This document shows, in pieces, positions 1-13,840 of a DNA stretch of 64,000 nt. This stretch comes from Lingula anatina (lineage: Eukaryota > Brachiopoda > Lingulata > Lingulida > Lingulidae): positions 302,194 through 366,193 of the forward strand of contig NW_019775735.1 in assembly GCF_001039355.2 (NCBI RefSeq), in the 5' to 3' direction. The notes beneath the pieces were generated by a model. That model was not told the origin of the DNA and made no database searches. It saw only the letters and a list, made by a program, of their open reading frames with translations. The number at the start of each line of letters is the position of its first letter. Positions within the stretch are counted from its first letter, which is position 1. The position numbers were made by a program, and so were the translations under genes.

Positions 1-1187
1 GATTTAAAACAATATCTGTAAAATATGTGCAAAGCTAGGTACATTTAATTAACTTATGAAATATAAATAAATTAATTTATAAATGTATATCTTATATAAG
101 AAGGTAAATATATGTCATCGGTCAAGTTTCTAATCAAAATTGTAATAGGTTTTATCTTTATTATTTTTTTGATTAAAGCTAAATATTAAGATAAGCCTAT
201 TTTGTCTGCTGACATAAAGAGTGAAATATCTTTACCTTTTCATTTTGTGATGATAAATATATTAATATTTTGATTTTAATAGTTTGACATCTAAAACCAA
301 AATATCGAGCTTAAAAATATCTTGGAAACAATGTTTCCATCGAAATTTTCAGATAAGTCAGCAATCTTTTTTTGAATAAATTGGATGTACTAATGAGAGG
401 TATCATGAACTCTTCATCACGCGTTTGGTTACAAAAACATGTATAGAAAATTGTTAGAGAAATTAATGAACACGAAAGTGTACGCATACTAAAAATGTTG
501 CTTGGAATGTGCAAATAGATTTAGAAGAGCTTTGCCAAGATATATGTATGTATGTACCTATTTTTTTTAGACCAGGCCCTGGAGATATTTGATCAGATGG
601 CTTGTTACATTTCTGACATGGTACCGCACATATTAATAAGGTTTCTTTAAGGTGGATGACCTACCATGGATTTTTCAATGTGAAAATTCATTCTTGAGGA
701 TTCATTCACAGGGTACTCATATCTCCCGCAGATGTATTTTAAAACACGATTCAAAGTAAAGGTTTGACCTTTTTTAGACTCATTTCAAGTTGAGTTCTGA
801 AATTAGTAACAGCGGGGCCTCTGTAAAATATCGATACGTACAGCGCTGTGGTTTGTGTTGAAATAAATTATCGTTACGAAACCAGGGGTCGAAAGAGGTC
901 CTCTGCCAGTATACTCATCTGACATTATTTTACGTGCATACAATTTATTTTTTTCATGTCCAATTCATTACACCATAAACATTGTTTTAGTTTAAAGGTT
1001 GGTTCTGATTTTAAAAATTCCCTATTGTTTTCATGTAACGTACTGTGCATGCACTCAGTATACAGTTAATGTACACTAATTTGATGCTTTGGATATGAGG
1101 TAATGATACATTTGACAGCTTCTATCTGAACTTAGATATCCCAATTAATAGGCAAACAATGCATATTATATTTATTACAGTACTTTA

Positions 1188-1236
<49 letters not shown>
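1188..1236. repeat. (ATT)n microsatellite
   Basis: About 16 uninterrupted ATT units. One of five similar ATT/AAT arrays of about 40-55 bp in this window. Confidence 0.97.
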
Positions 1237-4200
1237 TCCAGACGAACGAAACTTCTCATTTAGAGAGCACATCCTATATATGCGTAAATGCCAAGTTAAT
1301 GTCTTTATGGTTTAAGCATACATTTTATTTTTAGGCAGTTATTTTTCTTTGATTGCATATTGTCTGTTTTCCATCTTTGATAGTTATTCTTGAATTTTTT
1401 AAGTTGATGTGTTATCAATACGTTCCAAAGATACCAATATCTATGTAATGGACGATTCATGTTGACCAAAGCTAAATATATATACAATATGGGATGTGAT
1501 ATGATTGACATTAGTTTAAAAATATTAATCATTCTAAATATTTACGTGTTAACTATGACAACAAAATACCAATATTCGCTTAATTGAAACTCCCTAATGT
1601 AAAATGAATCCGTCATTTCACTAACGTCTGTCAAGAAAACCTTCAATAGAATACCAATACAATTTGTATGAAATCATTTAATCACAATTAATAATTTGTC
1701 ATGGTCGCTATCACAAAGTCAATTCATACTTTGTATATGTTCTTCGACATCGGCCTTTTTTATATCAACCACCGTAGAATTGAAGTAACATACCTAACTG
1801 GTGACACGGGGCTTATGTTACGAAACCTGAACTGACATGATTGCGCCGACGGTGAGGCATCGTCTTACCGTAATGATAGTATTCAGCTCTCTTTAACATA
1901 ACTGGAGAATACTACCTTTTAAAACAGGTTATGTTGAAGTGGCGAATTAAATAATGTAGATGTATTTTTGCTGATTTGGGAGTAAAATATATTAAAGTCC
2001 ATCGCTGAACTGAGAAGGTGATGGTGCCATGTCGCCGTGTTCGTATCCTGGGGCAGATTTGTTCTGTTAAAAAAAAACTGCAACAGCGATCTGCAACTTC
2101 TTTGGTTACTTCCATAGTAAACAAACATTGACGAGGCACACCGTTTATCATCACATCAAATTTAGCTTCACCTGTCAAACATAAACTGTGCTGATTATAA
2201 GGTGAATTCTCAAGTCGTATTGCCAACTATTCCCAACCGTCTCATTTCACTCAGACAGATCTAGAGTACCGTTCACTCTATGGGACACACTGGTTTACGT
2301 CGCGTTCGTAAAGGTCCTCCCTGTTGCTTGACAACGAGTGTTTTTAACAAGGTAAGAAATATGTTTTCCATTCGGCGCTCTGGCTTGTTTTAGGAAAATT
2401 AATACCATAAAGGTCAAAAGGGCATACTTAACGGTACACAGTGGTAATACGCCATAGAAAATGTCCCGTAGAAAGATCAGGCAATTCAACCGTAGGACCA
2501 TTTTCCCCATTTTGTGACACGGGTGATCGGTAATTTGAAAAGTTCAGCTGCAATTTCTTTTTTTTTTTTGTCCTCCAGGCGAAGGGAAATTTGCGAGTGT
2601 TGCCATAAAGTGCTACGTTGTTGAAATCGCGGTCAAAATGGCGGATGTGTGGAATTTACATTCTGCGTTTAAATCGTCTGTCATCGAAATATCAACATTT
2701 TGTAGCTGGATTTTTTCGAAAGACATCATAAAATGTATAGCTGTTCACGATACAAATTTATTATGTGTATGGTAGTCGGAAAATAGGCGAAACAGACTAT
2801 ATTGTAGTCGACTTAATTTCGTCTTTGACTGTGCACTGGTATTTAACCCGAGAAACGTCCCCCCATATTCACGACATTGTCATGAATTCTGTGTCAAAGT
2901 ATTTTCTGTCATCGATACCTTAACAGTACGCCCTAATTACACGGTAAATAACGACACCTTCTTATTTGGTCGTCTGCGGGCACAAAATAGTGTTTATTTA
3001 AATGGTCTATAATTCCAGACATTAATACGTGTCCAAGGTTGAGTTACAATTCCCTTGTGAGACAAATATTTCCCAGTGCCATTCTTGCGTGTTCTTTTTT
3101 TTTTTTTTTTTGTCCCCGTCTAATTTCATTCAGATGTTTAATTCGTCTATCGATTTCAAGTTTTAAATTATTGCCATGCCTCCTATAACGCAATTTAGTC
3201 GGGATTAAACTGTAGATTATCAGAGACCTTCTGAAATCGAAATCTCTCTCAATAAAATTGTAATCTAATCAAATGGCATAGTAGTCGATCCCTACGGGGA
3301 TGGTACAGCTTACCTTTTTAATAGAACGGCTCATCTCAACCCTTGCAGACGGCATGAAATCCAGTCGAAAATGGCCGCTGTTGCCAATTTATTTTTTGAA
3401 AACAACGGAATCGCTGTAAATTTGACCTACTTTTCCTTTCAGCAGACGTTCAGTCAGATGTGCACAGCGGGCCCAGTTCCTTTCTCAAGTATATAGAAGA
3501 GGAGTCCGCACACAAACAGGTCAGTCGCAATGACAAGACATGATTTGTCATTTGAAAATTGGACTAATTCCCGTCTGTGAGTTGTTGTGTGTACCATTGT
3601 ATTTTATTGCAGATATGCTAGCGTAAATACGACGAGGTTAGCTTAGCAATGATAATTTTAATATTGAATGTTTATATTTTTCTCACCACAATATTAAGAA
3701 CATCAAATTACACATACAAGAAAGGCTATTCATGAAAATGATAGAAAGGGTAAAATCATTTATTGATGAGATGACAGCATCGGTTCTTAACTGAGAAGAA
3801 AAATAGTACCTGGGATATGAAACATTTGTAGACAGTTCCATGTTTATGGTAAACAAAAACAAAAATGTACACAAATGTAATGTTTAAACACCTTACCGGC
3901 TGCCCCATGCTAACAACGCAGTAACCCCAGTTTCTAAATTATTAAACGACTAAATCATAATTTATCTTTAATCAAATGTTATGTCATTAATCAAAACATA
4001 ATGCACTTTTGTGATACAACTTACAATGTATACGCTAGATTATGAAATAAGGCTTAGAGTCGTTATTGAAATAACGTATGCGTTTCAATGTCAAAATCCA
4101 AACATGAATAGTGGCATATGGGATTGTTGACAACGCAGAAAAAAATGAGCTTGTCTTATTTTTGACGGTTAATTTTATGGAATGTAGACTAACCTCACGC

Positions 4201-5520
4201 GGTGATCATCAGTGCCTTGGATCTGAGTTTCCCTTTCAAAATACGAGGTGATTGCACTTATTAGGAATAAGGAATAACACATCCACTTGAAACTTATAAA
4301 GGATAAGCAGGGCTGCCCAAAAATAAATATTTTTTAGCCCATGGCCCCCAAATTAAAAAATAAACAATTTGCCATACAAAGTCAAAAATAAAATGAAAAG
4401 AAACGGATTAGTGATTTATTAATTAATTTGTACCTGGTAATGGGTAAGTGGGTTTTAATTTGTTAGATATGTTAAATATTGAGTGAGGTCTGCCGTATGC
4501 TTTTTTTATGAAAGGGAGAAAGAGAATATTTTGTTGTTGTTGAACCTCCTGCGGTGTGAAGGTTTTTTAATGCCATCTATTTTTGCTTTAAATTTAAGCT
4601 TTTTTTGGATCAGAATGCTGCCATTGAACAAATGCAGTCAAATTAAGCGAACTTGAGATAGCAGATATCTTATCACAACGAATTCCTCTTCGGGTATGCA
4701 TTTAAAAAATGCGTTAAACACGTGGGATTTATTACTTAAGGTGGGACTTTTACCACATATCATGCAGATTTCCACCCAACTCCCTCGTTTTCAAGGTTAA
4801 CTGACATTCCCGTTTCGGTTCTCCCTTTATCATTTTTCAAAACACCATAGCAATGAAATAAATAGCCTGTTTAATCTGTTTATCAACGGGATACAATTTC
4901 ACATATTTTCACTTATGACACGGGATGGGTCTTTTGTTCGAAAATCCGATTTGTTGTGTTTTGGAGCCAAACAAAAGTAATGAATTAGATAATTCTTATT
5001 TAAAAGGCAAATTTGTTAATATGTTTAAGGTATGGATTTCAAATCAAGATACGTAATATTTAGTGATATGTTTTGGTTTTTTGTTTTGGCTCTTGGGGTA
5101 ATGATTCGCATTCTTTGGTGTATTAATTCAACCATTCATAATATTATCAATTGGAAATGTGCAGCTTCATTACAATGAATATGACAATTAATGCTTAGCT
5201 GTATGTACATGTGCATATCGCAGATATGTGATTAAATACATTTATACATGTTAGCTCAAGCACGCTTTGCGTAGTGAAGGAATCGAGAGAAGTACAGCTT
5301 TGTAAAAAAACACGCATTAGTTGACGATATGCATGAATAATATTTCACAACAGTAGCAATTTAACTTGGTTTCTTTGATGTTAAACTCTACAAAAAGTAA
5401 ACAGCGAGTCTACATATATATGAATTAAATGTGTGGAAGAGATTGGAAACCCCCAGGGAACTGAAATCTTGCTCTCTCCGTTTTCTGTTCCTCTTTTCTC
5501 TACTCGGTGTCTTTCCCTGT

Positions 5521-5567
5521 TAAACGTAAAGTCTTTGCAATGTTTAAACGTAAAGTCTTTGCAATGT
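5521..5567. repeat. 24-bp direct tandem duplication
   Basis: Two identical copies of a 24-bp unit beginning TAAACGTAAAGTC, at 5521 and 5545. A local recent duplication with no identifiable function. Confidence 0.9.
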
Positions 5568-5868
5568 TGATTAAAGGAAAACTTCTTTAAATTTCTGTAC
5601 CACGCAATCGTGAAATATTCAGAAGTGTAGACGACTTTCCCTAATTCTACACGCATATTAGGATCATATAATTGCCCTGGATCGGATCGTCTTAGCAACC
5701 ACAATTGCAATGTTCTCCTCTACTGCAATGGTCTTGCAGGCGCCATGTGGCTATGGAAAATGTAATGTATACATTAAGGTATGCATTCTGATGTCACTGA
5801 CATCGGAGGTGATAGAAATTACGGGTGCTTCGACAAAATGTTAGGATATTCGAAGAAAAGTAATATGA

Positions 5869-6005
5869 TATAAAAGTATGCATCGCCGTGGGGGTTTCCA
5901 GCATCTTGCTTGTGGCTATACGGTGTCTTCACAACTGAGAGGTCTTTTCTCGAATTCCTTGCTTGGCGTTAATTCAGCTGGCGCAATTCAATAAGGTATG
6001 TTATC
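5869..6005 (+). promoter_or_regulatory. Candidate TATA promoter and non-coding first exon
   Basis: TATAAAAG at 5869-5876 is followed about 120 bases later by AAG before GTATGT (donor at 5996), a near-consensus splice donor. Initiation would be expected near 5895-5905, giving a first exon of about 95-100 bases with no good ATG frame. It could be an upstream untranslated exon of Hox3 (19 kb upstream, and the same strand as the acceptor at 25454) or of a non-coding transcript. Both motifs are common by chance in AT-rich DNA. Confidence 0.22.
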
Positions 6006-6299
6006 TGACGGGAAATTTGAATTGCGTCTCACATAGAAATGGTACAAAATATATGTTGCAAAATACCTCCTATGTTTTTACCAAAGTTTGGTATAGGCAA
6101 TCGGTACAATTGTACTTGTGTTGAACCATACACTGTCTGATTTGGAATTTATTGTCGTTGGCGTAAGAACGAGGACCCCACATCACTGTAAAATCTGAAC
6201 ACTTTTTTCATTAATAAAAAGGTCATTAGGTAGCTTCATTATAGCCACATCTAGTGAACTGTTTTTGGAATACTATTAGCAAAGGGACATTAAGTGTAC

Positions 6300-6300
<1 letters not shown>

Positions 6301-6353
<53 letters not shown>
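6301..6353. repeat. (TTA)n microsatellite
   Basis: About 17 perfect units, same motif class as the array at 1188. Confidence 0.97.
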
Positions 6354-6930
6354 GTGAGTTATCAAATGTCCATGTTATAAAAGGCTAGATAAATTCGCTT
6401 CAAATTGAAATATTCATTTACATACATATTTGAAAGCACCCATATTGCAAACATAGTCATACACATTTGCAATACATTGTCTATGTAGAAAAGAAATGCA
6501 AATAATTAAAGACATATTGCGTGCTTGTCTGCAAATGTTCAGGTTCGGTGCATTGTCTGTGTACATTTAAACAGAAGTGTTTGCAAGTAAGGTATATAGG
6601 CGAAAGTATTGCAAGACAACATATAATGCTAATACAATAGTTGTATCCCACACGTATATAGACGCAAGCTTGGTTTTTAGCGGTACGCGTAGCCTACTGC
6701 ATATTGCATACAATAACAGGTTATCAACATTTCATAAGTAGGTTAAAAAGATGGTGTAACAAATGTGAAATACCTAAAATAACTAATGTGAAGGTTGTCT
6801 CATTCCATGTATTAGCACGAATGATTTCTCCCATGCATTGTACAATAGCCTTCTAACAAGCATCAAAGTTTTTTTGTAAGATTATTTGTGTTAGGTATGA
6901 GGTATTTTTTCCGCTTTGAATGGCGGCGAC

Positions 6931-6931
<1 letters not shown>

Positions 6932-6973
<42 letters not shown>
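6932..6973. repeat. 42-base poly-T run
   Basis: Uninterrupted T run, equivalent to a poly-A tail on the minus strand. It could mark a retroposed insertion lying to its right on the minus strand, but I cannot recognise a body sequence there. Confidence 0.9.
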
Positions 6974-6974
<1 letters not shown>

Positions 6975-8440
6975 AAAGACTGAAATAGCGATTTTTAACT
7001 TTCTTGTGAATAAACGTGGTTTCACTGTAATTCTTCCATCCGAGGTTCCATGCACCAAGTACCAAATACTCGGGTTGTTTGTTTCATAATACAAATCTAT
7101 TAAAAACTAATTTCCGTGCTAGTATATAATTTTTAGTCTCAGTATTTTAGGACTCATTCCCTATGGAACAGTCGTTTTCAGTAGATCAAATCCAACTCCA
7201 CGAGATTAACAGATTTTAATCACGCACCCTCTCTAGCGTACTCTTATCATCACCAGCTTTTCTGCATTCTACCCGACGCTAGGTGGAAGCATGTTGATCT
7301 GTTAATATGATTGCATTCAGCGAGAGCCCCTGCGGAGTTGGATCGATTTACGTCGAACGATAGTTACATTGGGAATGATCCCTATATAGCCTTAAAAGTA
7401 CGCGAGTGGGAAGGTGGTTTTGGATTTACCACTCAAGTATGACAGCGCATATATGAAAAAGATTCTACAATTCATGATGCGTTTTTATGTTTATATATTT
7501 TTACTTCATTGTTTGTGATGGAGCCCTCATCCTGTGCATCAGAAGCGGGCAATAGCATTATATTTTAATTAAGACTTAGATAACATAAACTATATATAAA
7601 CTACAGGTACTCATTATATGAAATAGGGGCTACTAAGTTCTGCAAATATATCCTCAAAGGAAGTGCTTTATAATGCTCAGTTCAGACAAAAGTTGTAGTC
7701 ATGGTCGTGATATATGTACTAGTATGAAGGGTATATGTAGAAAATGAGCACCAACGGAGAGCATATCAGGAAAAGAACGTGCATCTAGGCAACTTTGCGT
7801 TTTTAAAGTAATCCGTGAACAATATACGTCTTGACAAATTCCCGCCACACAGCAAGGTCAGGTAAGATATATACATATGTAGACAATGGTATATATAATA
7901 TAATACTATTGTATTTATTAACGTGGCGTGTTTCTAAAATATTAAGCAAATATAACATCTGTAAAGCACATAGAAAGAACACCAGAAGCACGAACAACTT
8001 ATATATGGCACAGGTAAGCAGATGAATTTATGACACTTGACTATTTTGCTAGGTATGAAAGGTACATTTGACACAGGTTTTGGTACCCGATGTAAGGCGT
8101 TTTTTCATTCATCCGGTTGTTTAATGTTTCTATATAATTAATCTCGATAAAATAATAAGCATACATAGATCATTGTTGAACACTGATGAGCATTCACTTT
8201 TGATTTAACCAGGGGAATTTTCTGCAGTATTCTCCATGTAAAATTGTGGCGCCTAGGGCTAAATGTGTGAGTTTATAGCTTAAAAAATGCATGATTACGC
8301 GTCCCGTATGTAATACGGTAAATTATTAACATAAAAACATGATGAATTAGGTAGGTTGGGACTACGGTGGACTGACAGGATTCAGGATTCTGACTGATAA
8401 GAGAAGATACATAAACAGACGGGTCTATCGACAAACAAAC

Positions 8441-8479
8441 TGACAGACAGTCAGACAGACAGACAGACAGACAGTCAGA
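8441..8479. repeat. (CAGA)n tetranucleotide repeat
   Basis: About nine imperfect CAGA units, some units TCAGA. Confidence 0.85.
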
Positions 8480-8643
8480 TGTAAACATGTTGGTCTATCA
8501 AGCGGACAGGCCTACATAAAACTCCCTGCTGACGGACACACAGCCAGATGAAATGACATAAATCTTGAGAGTAAAATATACAGACCAATGAGAGAGAGAA
8601 AGAGAGTGGGGGCGTAAAAATTATTTTGGTAAAATTTATGGAA

Positions 8644-8764
8644 AATCAATCAATCAATGCTCTTCGTCCACAGTCACTTCTTTCCATTTGGCCCTATCTC
8701 TGAGCTGGGCCTGTCCCCATGTAAGGCCCCCCTCCCTCAGCTCTGCCATCACTGTTCGGCGCCA

Positions 8765-8765
<1 letters not shown>
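8644..8765 (-). mobile_element. Non-LTR retrotransposon ORF2 carboxy-terminal fragment
   Basis: Read on the minus strand from 8764, the frame begins WRRTVMAELREGG, continues with TWGQAQLRDRAKWKEV and ends at a TGA after about 36 residues. The Trp-Arg-Arg ... Leu-Thr-Trp-Gly ... Asp-Arg-Ala-Lys-Trp pattern is what many non-LTR (LINE-type) reverse transcriptase polyproteins carry at their extreme carboxy end. The stop is followed by a short TGAT repeat, a typical simple-repeat tail of such elements. Only the end is present: the frame is cut at 8766 where an AAT array begins. The clade cannot be fixed. Confidence 0.7.
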
Positions 8766-8767
<2 letters not shown>

Positions 8768-8795
<28 letters not shown>

Positions 8796-9228
8796 TATTT
8801 ATTTAAAGTCTAAAATCCATAAAATATGTTCTGTAGACTTTACAAACTAAAAACTTAAAACACAGTAAGATGAATTGAATTAATAAAATTATGACTTAAT
8901 AGTCTGAGTTAAGATAATGATGTCCAGTTAATATTTCCGAGTTATAAAATGTTCTTTAATAAAATTTGTGAAAAAGGTATGTTTTTAAAGCTTTTTTAAA
9001 ATCCTTCACTGAGCTAATGCTTCTCAAGTCTAGAGGTAATTTATTCCACTCATGTGGTGCTGCGTACTGGAATGATTTTTCGCCAAAAGATTTTAGTCTT
9101 GCGTTCTGTGGTTTTAGTAATAATTGATCCTTAGATCTTAAGGTACGGTTTGGTGTGTAATGAGATACAAGATCACAAATAAAANTTCTCAAATGTACAT
9201 CGTCACGAAAAGAAGCAGAGAGAGGCAT
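8768..9228 (-). mobile_element. Second non-LTR retrotransposon 3' end (CR1/L2/Jockey-like ORF2 tail plus AAT tail)
   Basis: A 90-residue minus-strand frame (8956-9228) contains FGEKSFQYAAPHEWNKLP then LRSISSVKDFKKALKTYLF. This is the familiar terminal signature of CR1/L2/Jockey-group reverse transcriptase proteins (SF--AAP--WN-LP--LR---S---FK--LKTYLF). After the stop, about 160 bases of AT-rich 3' UTR lead into an AAT array (8768-8795 on plus), consistent with a simple-repeat tail. A stop codon lies directly upstream of the first Met, so the copy is 5'-truncated or degenerate, and it includes the undetermined base near 9185. It is a dead fragment. Confidence 0.78.
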
Positions 9229-9235
9229 CTATTTA

Positions 9236-9470
9236 CGATCCTCAGCTCTCTTCAATAGCCCCTTAGCGTGGCAAAACCCACTTGTTATTCCCGGTTAAAA
9301 AAGATATATGGGCTGTCTTGGGAGTCTTCTTGTAACTGCGGCCTGACCCCGCCCCCCAGGTGTGCTCGTGTCGGGCTGGGAGAACCTGCTCCTACGCTGT
9401 GCCAAGGATAGGCCTAACATTCACGTGGGCCTGTCCCATAACCAATTTCTTTTATTCAACCGGCGTTTTT
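9236..9470. repeat. Unclassified GC-richer repeat-like block next to the retroelement fragments
   Basis: The composition changes sharply here (GCCCCTTAGCGTGG, then CCCCGCCCCCCAGG) compared with flanking AT-rich DNA. It may be more of the interrupted element whose end lies at 8644-8765, which would make the AAT-tailed element a nested insertion. I could not find a convincing reverse transcriptase frame in it. Confidence 0.3.
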
Positions 9471-12400
9471 TTTTCAATAACAGCTCATATTTAAGTGAGT
9501 AAATGTGGTTCTGCCCTCACTCCCACACACGTACTCGATGTGGAATTTGTGTGATGGAAATTACAAATAGTATATGCTATTGTGACTATAGTTTAATTGG
9601 AATGCACACGTACATTATAGTAATAAAACGGCCTACAGTCACAGTGGCCTACTTGTATATTGTCACGTGCAGAAGTAGGTATCTGTGCATTAATGTAAAC
9701 GCTAATAGACAGAAATAGTTAAGAAAGTATAAGTGAAGAAATACACAGATACAAACAAAAATAAATAAGTAAATAGATACATAAATTAATGAATATAAAT
9801 ATGATGATGCCTGGCCGACTTAATGTAAAAAAAATTAACAATTAACAAAAATGAAATAAATAAAACATAATTTATCAATTAACATAGATGTCGTGGTTTT
9901 CTTAACTTAATCTATAAAATTACACACGAAAAACGCTTCAGTTTCCAACCCAACCTCTCCACTGACCCAGGTAAAACATTGCCGGCTGAATCAATAACTG
10001 CAAGCTTCGCACGCCCCTGGCTATAGTGAACGTGTAGAAAGTTGGCGGGTCACGTCCGACATCAAAGAACGAGGTCAGGTACGGCTCTGACTGTCAGTAG
10101 ATAATGCCCAATGAGACGACGATTGCTTTAGATGCAATGCGCACACGTGAAGAATCGATGCATCATTGTTGGAGTGCGCACACACCGTGTGTATAACAGG
10201 TGAGCTTGCGGGAGGCTTGTATTCGGTGGTAGTATAGGCAAGGTGATGACGGGGATTTTCTGCTGTGACGTGATGTCTGTTTAGTTTTATTATGGAGATT
10301 GAGTGTACGAGTTAGTTTGACTGATGCACCGTTGTTGCTATGTCTGTTCAGTGTATCGAGAATTCTAACTTTTTGAATCTGATTTTTTCCCCTGCTTTCA
10401 AGAGTCGTGATATTGTTGCAACGTGCTATGCAATTCGTCTAATAATTTTAAGGGTTACTGTGCAGTATACTCGCTGTGTCATGCAATTGCGGTAAGCCTT
10501 CCAAATTTGTGCTGTGGGCTCAAAGATGTCTCTCCGTTGTACTAGGTTACATAAACTTTATAAAACAATTTGTCAACTGCGTGTCAAGCTGACCGCTAAG
10601 TTCGGATTATATAAGAAATGCCGCAACGTGTCTGAAGTAAGATTATGCGCACACGCAACCAATGAAATTGGAATGATTCCAAGCAACAGTGACATTGATT
10701 CAATGACACATATATATATATATACTAGAGGTTTGTATTATTAACATAATTATTTAGAGATTATTATTTTTTGCTTGACAATTGGCTGAAAAGAAGAAAA
10801 ACAACCTCGGCACGTTGATTTTTTCTTGTTCATCTCATTTTACTAGTAGGTCTATAGTGCATTGCAAATAGCATCCGATTGGTTTCTTTCCTTTGCATAC
10901 TGGTATATAAATCATTTATTAATATTACCCGCGAGAGTAAAATAGAATGCATCGGTTGGCTCAGTACATAAGGGTTATTCATAGTTCTTGTTCCACTTGT
11001 GTGGCCTTTATTCGTTTAATTTACCTACGAGAATAAAGCCCGTGTTAAGTTAAGGAAAAATGCTGTCTACCCACTGCGGGTAGGGTCCCAAAGGGAATCC
11101 CCATTCATCCAACGTGATTGATGTGTTTCATGGTACTCGTATTGTTGGTTATTTGGGGACATTCCATTGTGATTTTTAAATGATTTACCTGTTTTCATTT
11201 TTTTTTCATTATGTTTATCGTGACCCTTTTTCTATTCATTTTTTTAAATCATTTTTGAGAATTCTAGTTATGGTTTTAATCTCAGTATAAAGAGCTCCTT
11301 TGAGAACGCACAATGTTGGATTGAACTTGGGAAATCGCCATTTTGCAGCAGGTTCAGATCTAAGTTAATTTCATTTGTTGAAATTTATTGTCATCTTCGT
11401 ATGTTAAAAGGTAAAATGTTGATGCATTTTAGAAAAAAATGGGTCAGTTATAATACGACGGATATTCACTACCGTGTCACACGAGCGTATCAGTATGCCT
11501 GGTGAGTAGGCTAATTACTTTTTGATGAGGAATACGTAAACATAGTCAACCAGTGTCAGGACCGTACATTTCCGCATAGCTCGGAAGCCAGAGGTCCACA
11601 CGCGTCTGTCCATTTATAGAATGTTGATTTGTAAATTCATTTTTTTTTCAAAATGTATATGAGCAATGTTATGTATTGCATACGTTTCACTGAAAACCTA
11701 CAAACTTTAAATAGATTGCAACCTGTGTTTTTAGCCACCTTACAGTAAACATGATGTTACTGAATGTAGGTATGAAGTAAAAAAAAACAAACATATAAGT
11801 ATAGTGCCACGCTTAATACAAAACTGCTTCTCTCTATTATGTCCGATATATCTGTGCTATGGCTCTACATAGAAAAGCGAGGAAAAAGTGCTTCTATATG
11901 AAACGACTGATCCCGGATCGTTTTGATAGACGTAATATAGTTAATGGCCAAGTTGTGTCAAGGTGCGACAATCGATCAAAGGCAGGTCGACCCGAACCAT
12001 TTATCAAAATTATGCTGACTCGAAAAGTCGGGATTCCTATTAACGCCATGTGTTTGAATTATTGTCTAACGCTGGAGATTCAGGAGGCTACAGGCCTGTT
12101 ATTTGCTTAGTGTAGATTTGAAGCGGGATCAAACACTGCAAGAAGATGCCTATACGTATGCAGTATTGCAAGTCTTTGTAGGTGACAATTTTACTTGTTA
12201 CTTTACCTTGGCTTCGATCAGCGCAATTAGAAGTGAAACTGAGGTAGTGCATGTTCAAATGTGTAGGCAGTAGTCTGTAATTAAGTAAATTGATGCGTGT
12301 TATTTTCAATAAACAAAAGGGACAGTCCATGTTAATTTGATTACAAAGGTGATAACGGTTAGCACAGGTTCTTCTTTATAACCGCTAATTTCAACATTCC

Positions 12401-13760
12401 GTTCAATTTTATAAGTTTTTATATTTATCTAGAAACTGTTCACAAAATTCGAGGACCTAAGCATAATAAGTGATACAACAGAAATGGTACGTGGTATGAA
12501 TGAGGTTTCTACGAAGATTGTGATAGCATCAAATAATAGGTCAACGGATTAATGCAACCAATTTTTCGGTCATCAGGAGATAGGCACAGACATCGGGCTT
12601 TGGCTTCGATGAACCCCTTAATAGCACTTGCCGAGATTAACATGTCTGAGTGTGTCGGTCAACAAGATTGAAGATTAAAAACAGAGAATGCGCTTGTTAT
12701 CCAGTGTCCTCCCATTGAAATAAAAGAAATTGTTTAGAGAAAGGTTAGACGCCTTAATATGTTCTTTATCAAACAATGTTATCTGATTCAGACAAACTGC
12801 CACTTGGTCAAGTCGTCTGGAGGGTTCCAATCGTGACGTATAGATGGCGCTAGTGTCGTTCGTACACGCCCCGGTAATTAATTTTGACCTACATTTACAA
12901 TGATGCAGTGACTGTAGCCGACACAAATTGAACAATGAAAAAGTGTAGGGCTCGTTTTCACGGGAACATCGTGATAAGTGTGGGAAATTAAGTTGATGTT
13001 AAACCACTTGTAGGTTACCATCCCAGAATAGGAAGATTGTGCGGGAATAGGAAAAGGCTGAATTTTGGATGTGCACTTTGTGAATTAAGGATCTAGGGGC
13101 CTACCAGTGAAGCAAAGTTCAATATATTTCATTTCATTTATTTACCCACTTAATGTTTGTTTATTGTTTTCGTGTATTTAAGGAAAGATAGCGTTGAGTT
13201 TGTGACAAGTTTTGATACAATTGCTGGACGATATGCATTACCTAGGCAAATGTCTGCAGATACAATGGTTCTGGTTTTCTAAAGCTCTATTCGTGGAAAA
13301 AATACGCCATGAAGAAAATATTTTTTTGCAAAATGTTTATGTTCAAGAATGGCGTTTTTAATGAGTTTATGTGGTATTCGTCTTTGAGAAACTTGTACAG
13401 TTCTGCTGGTAAATAGTTAAATATATTTACAGTATAATGCTGTATATATGTATGTTGGCAAATACGAATTCGTGTCCAGTATATGATGAATCTTGCCAGC
13501 TTTAGCATCTCTATAAACAGACATACATTATCATCACCTTCTCATCCACGCATGTTTCATATCAGTTATATTAACATAGACAAATAATACATCAGAGTTA
13601 CGCATAAGTGAAAGAAATTTGATTATGTGCTACTATTTTCTGTTTTACTTTTCTTTTGAATTTAAACCCAGAAAAAAACGTGGCGGAATTTGTGAAATTA
13701 TTATAGAACAATGTGCTTCTTTTTCTCCTGATATGAAGTAATTAAATGACATGCGATTGG

Positions 13761-13761
<1 letters not shown>

Positions 13762-13805
<44 letters not shown>

Positions 13806-13840
13806 CGTGCGCAATGTGTGTATGTGGGGGGGGGGGGGGG
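13762..13840. repeat. (TG)n array followed by poly-G
   Basis: TG repeat 13762-13800, a mixed CGTG stretch, then 15 G at 13826-13840. Open frames across it on both strands are repeat artefacts. Confidence 0.95.

Larger units (their letters stand above)
1..8643. other. Gene-free left flank, first part
   Basis: No supportable gene on either strand. All open frames are short, lack recognisable domains and are AT-driven or repeat-driven. The stretch contains (ATT)n at 1188 and 6301, poly-T runs near 3095 and 6932, a 24-bp tandem duplication at 5521, a TATA-plus-donor candidate first exon at 5869-5996 and a CAGA repeat at 8441. Around 3480-3520 there is a CAG before GTCAGT that resembles a splice donor, with no other support. 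Confidence 0.6.

Noticed and set aside
1912-2226. 104-codon minus-strand open frame
   Set aside because: One of the longer frames, but no family resemblance, no splice or promoter context and AT-driven tail residues. Likely chance.
10190-10210. ACAG before GTGAGC as an exon end
   Set aside because: Good donor match but no promoter, acceptor or coding support near it.
11115-11124. TGATTGATGT as a PBX-Hox site
   Set aside because: Only an 8-base core in AT-rich DNA with no partner MEIS site nearby; expected by chance in a window this size.
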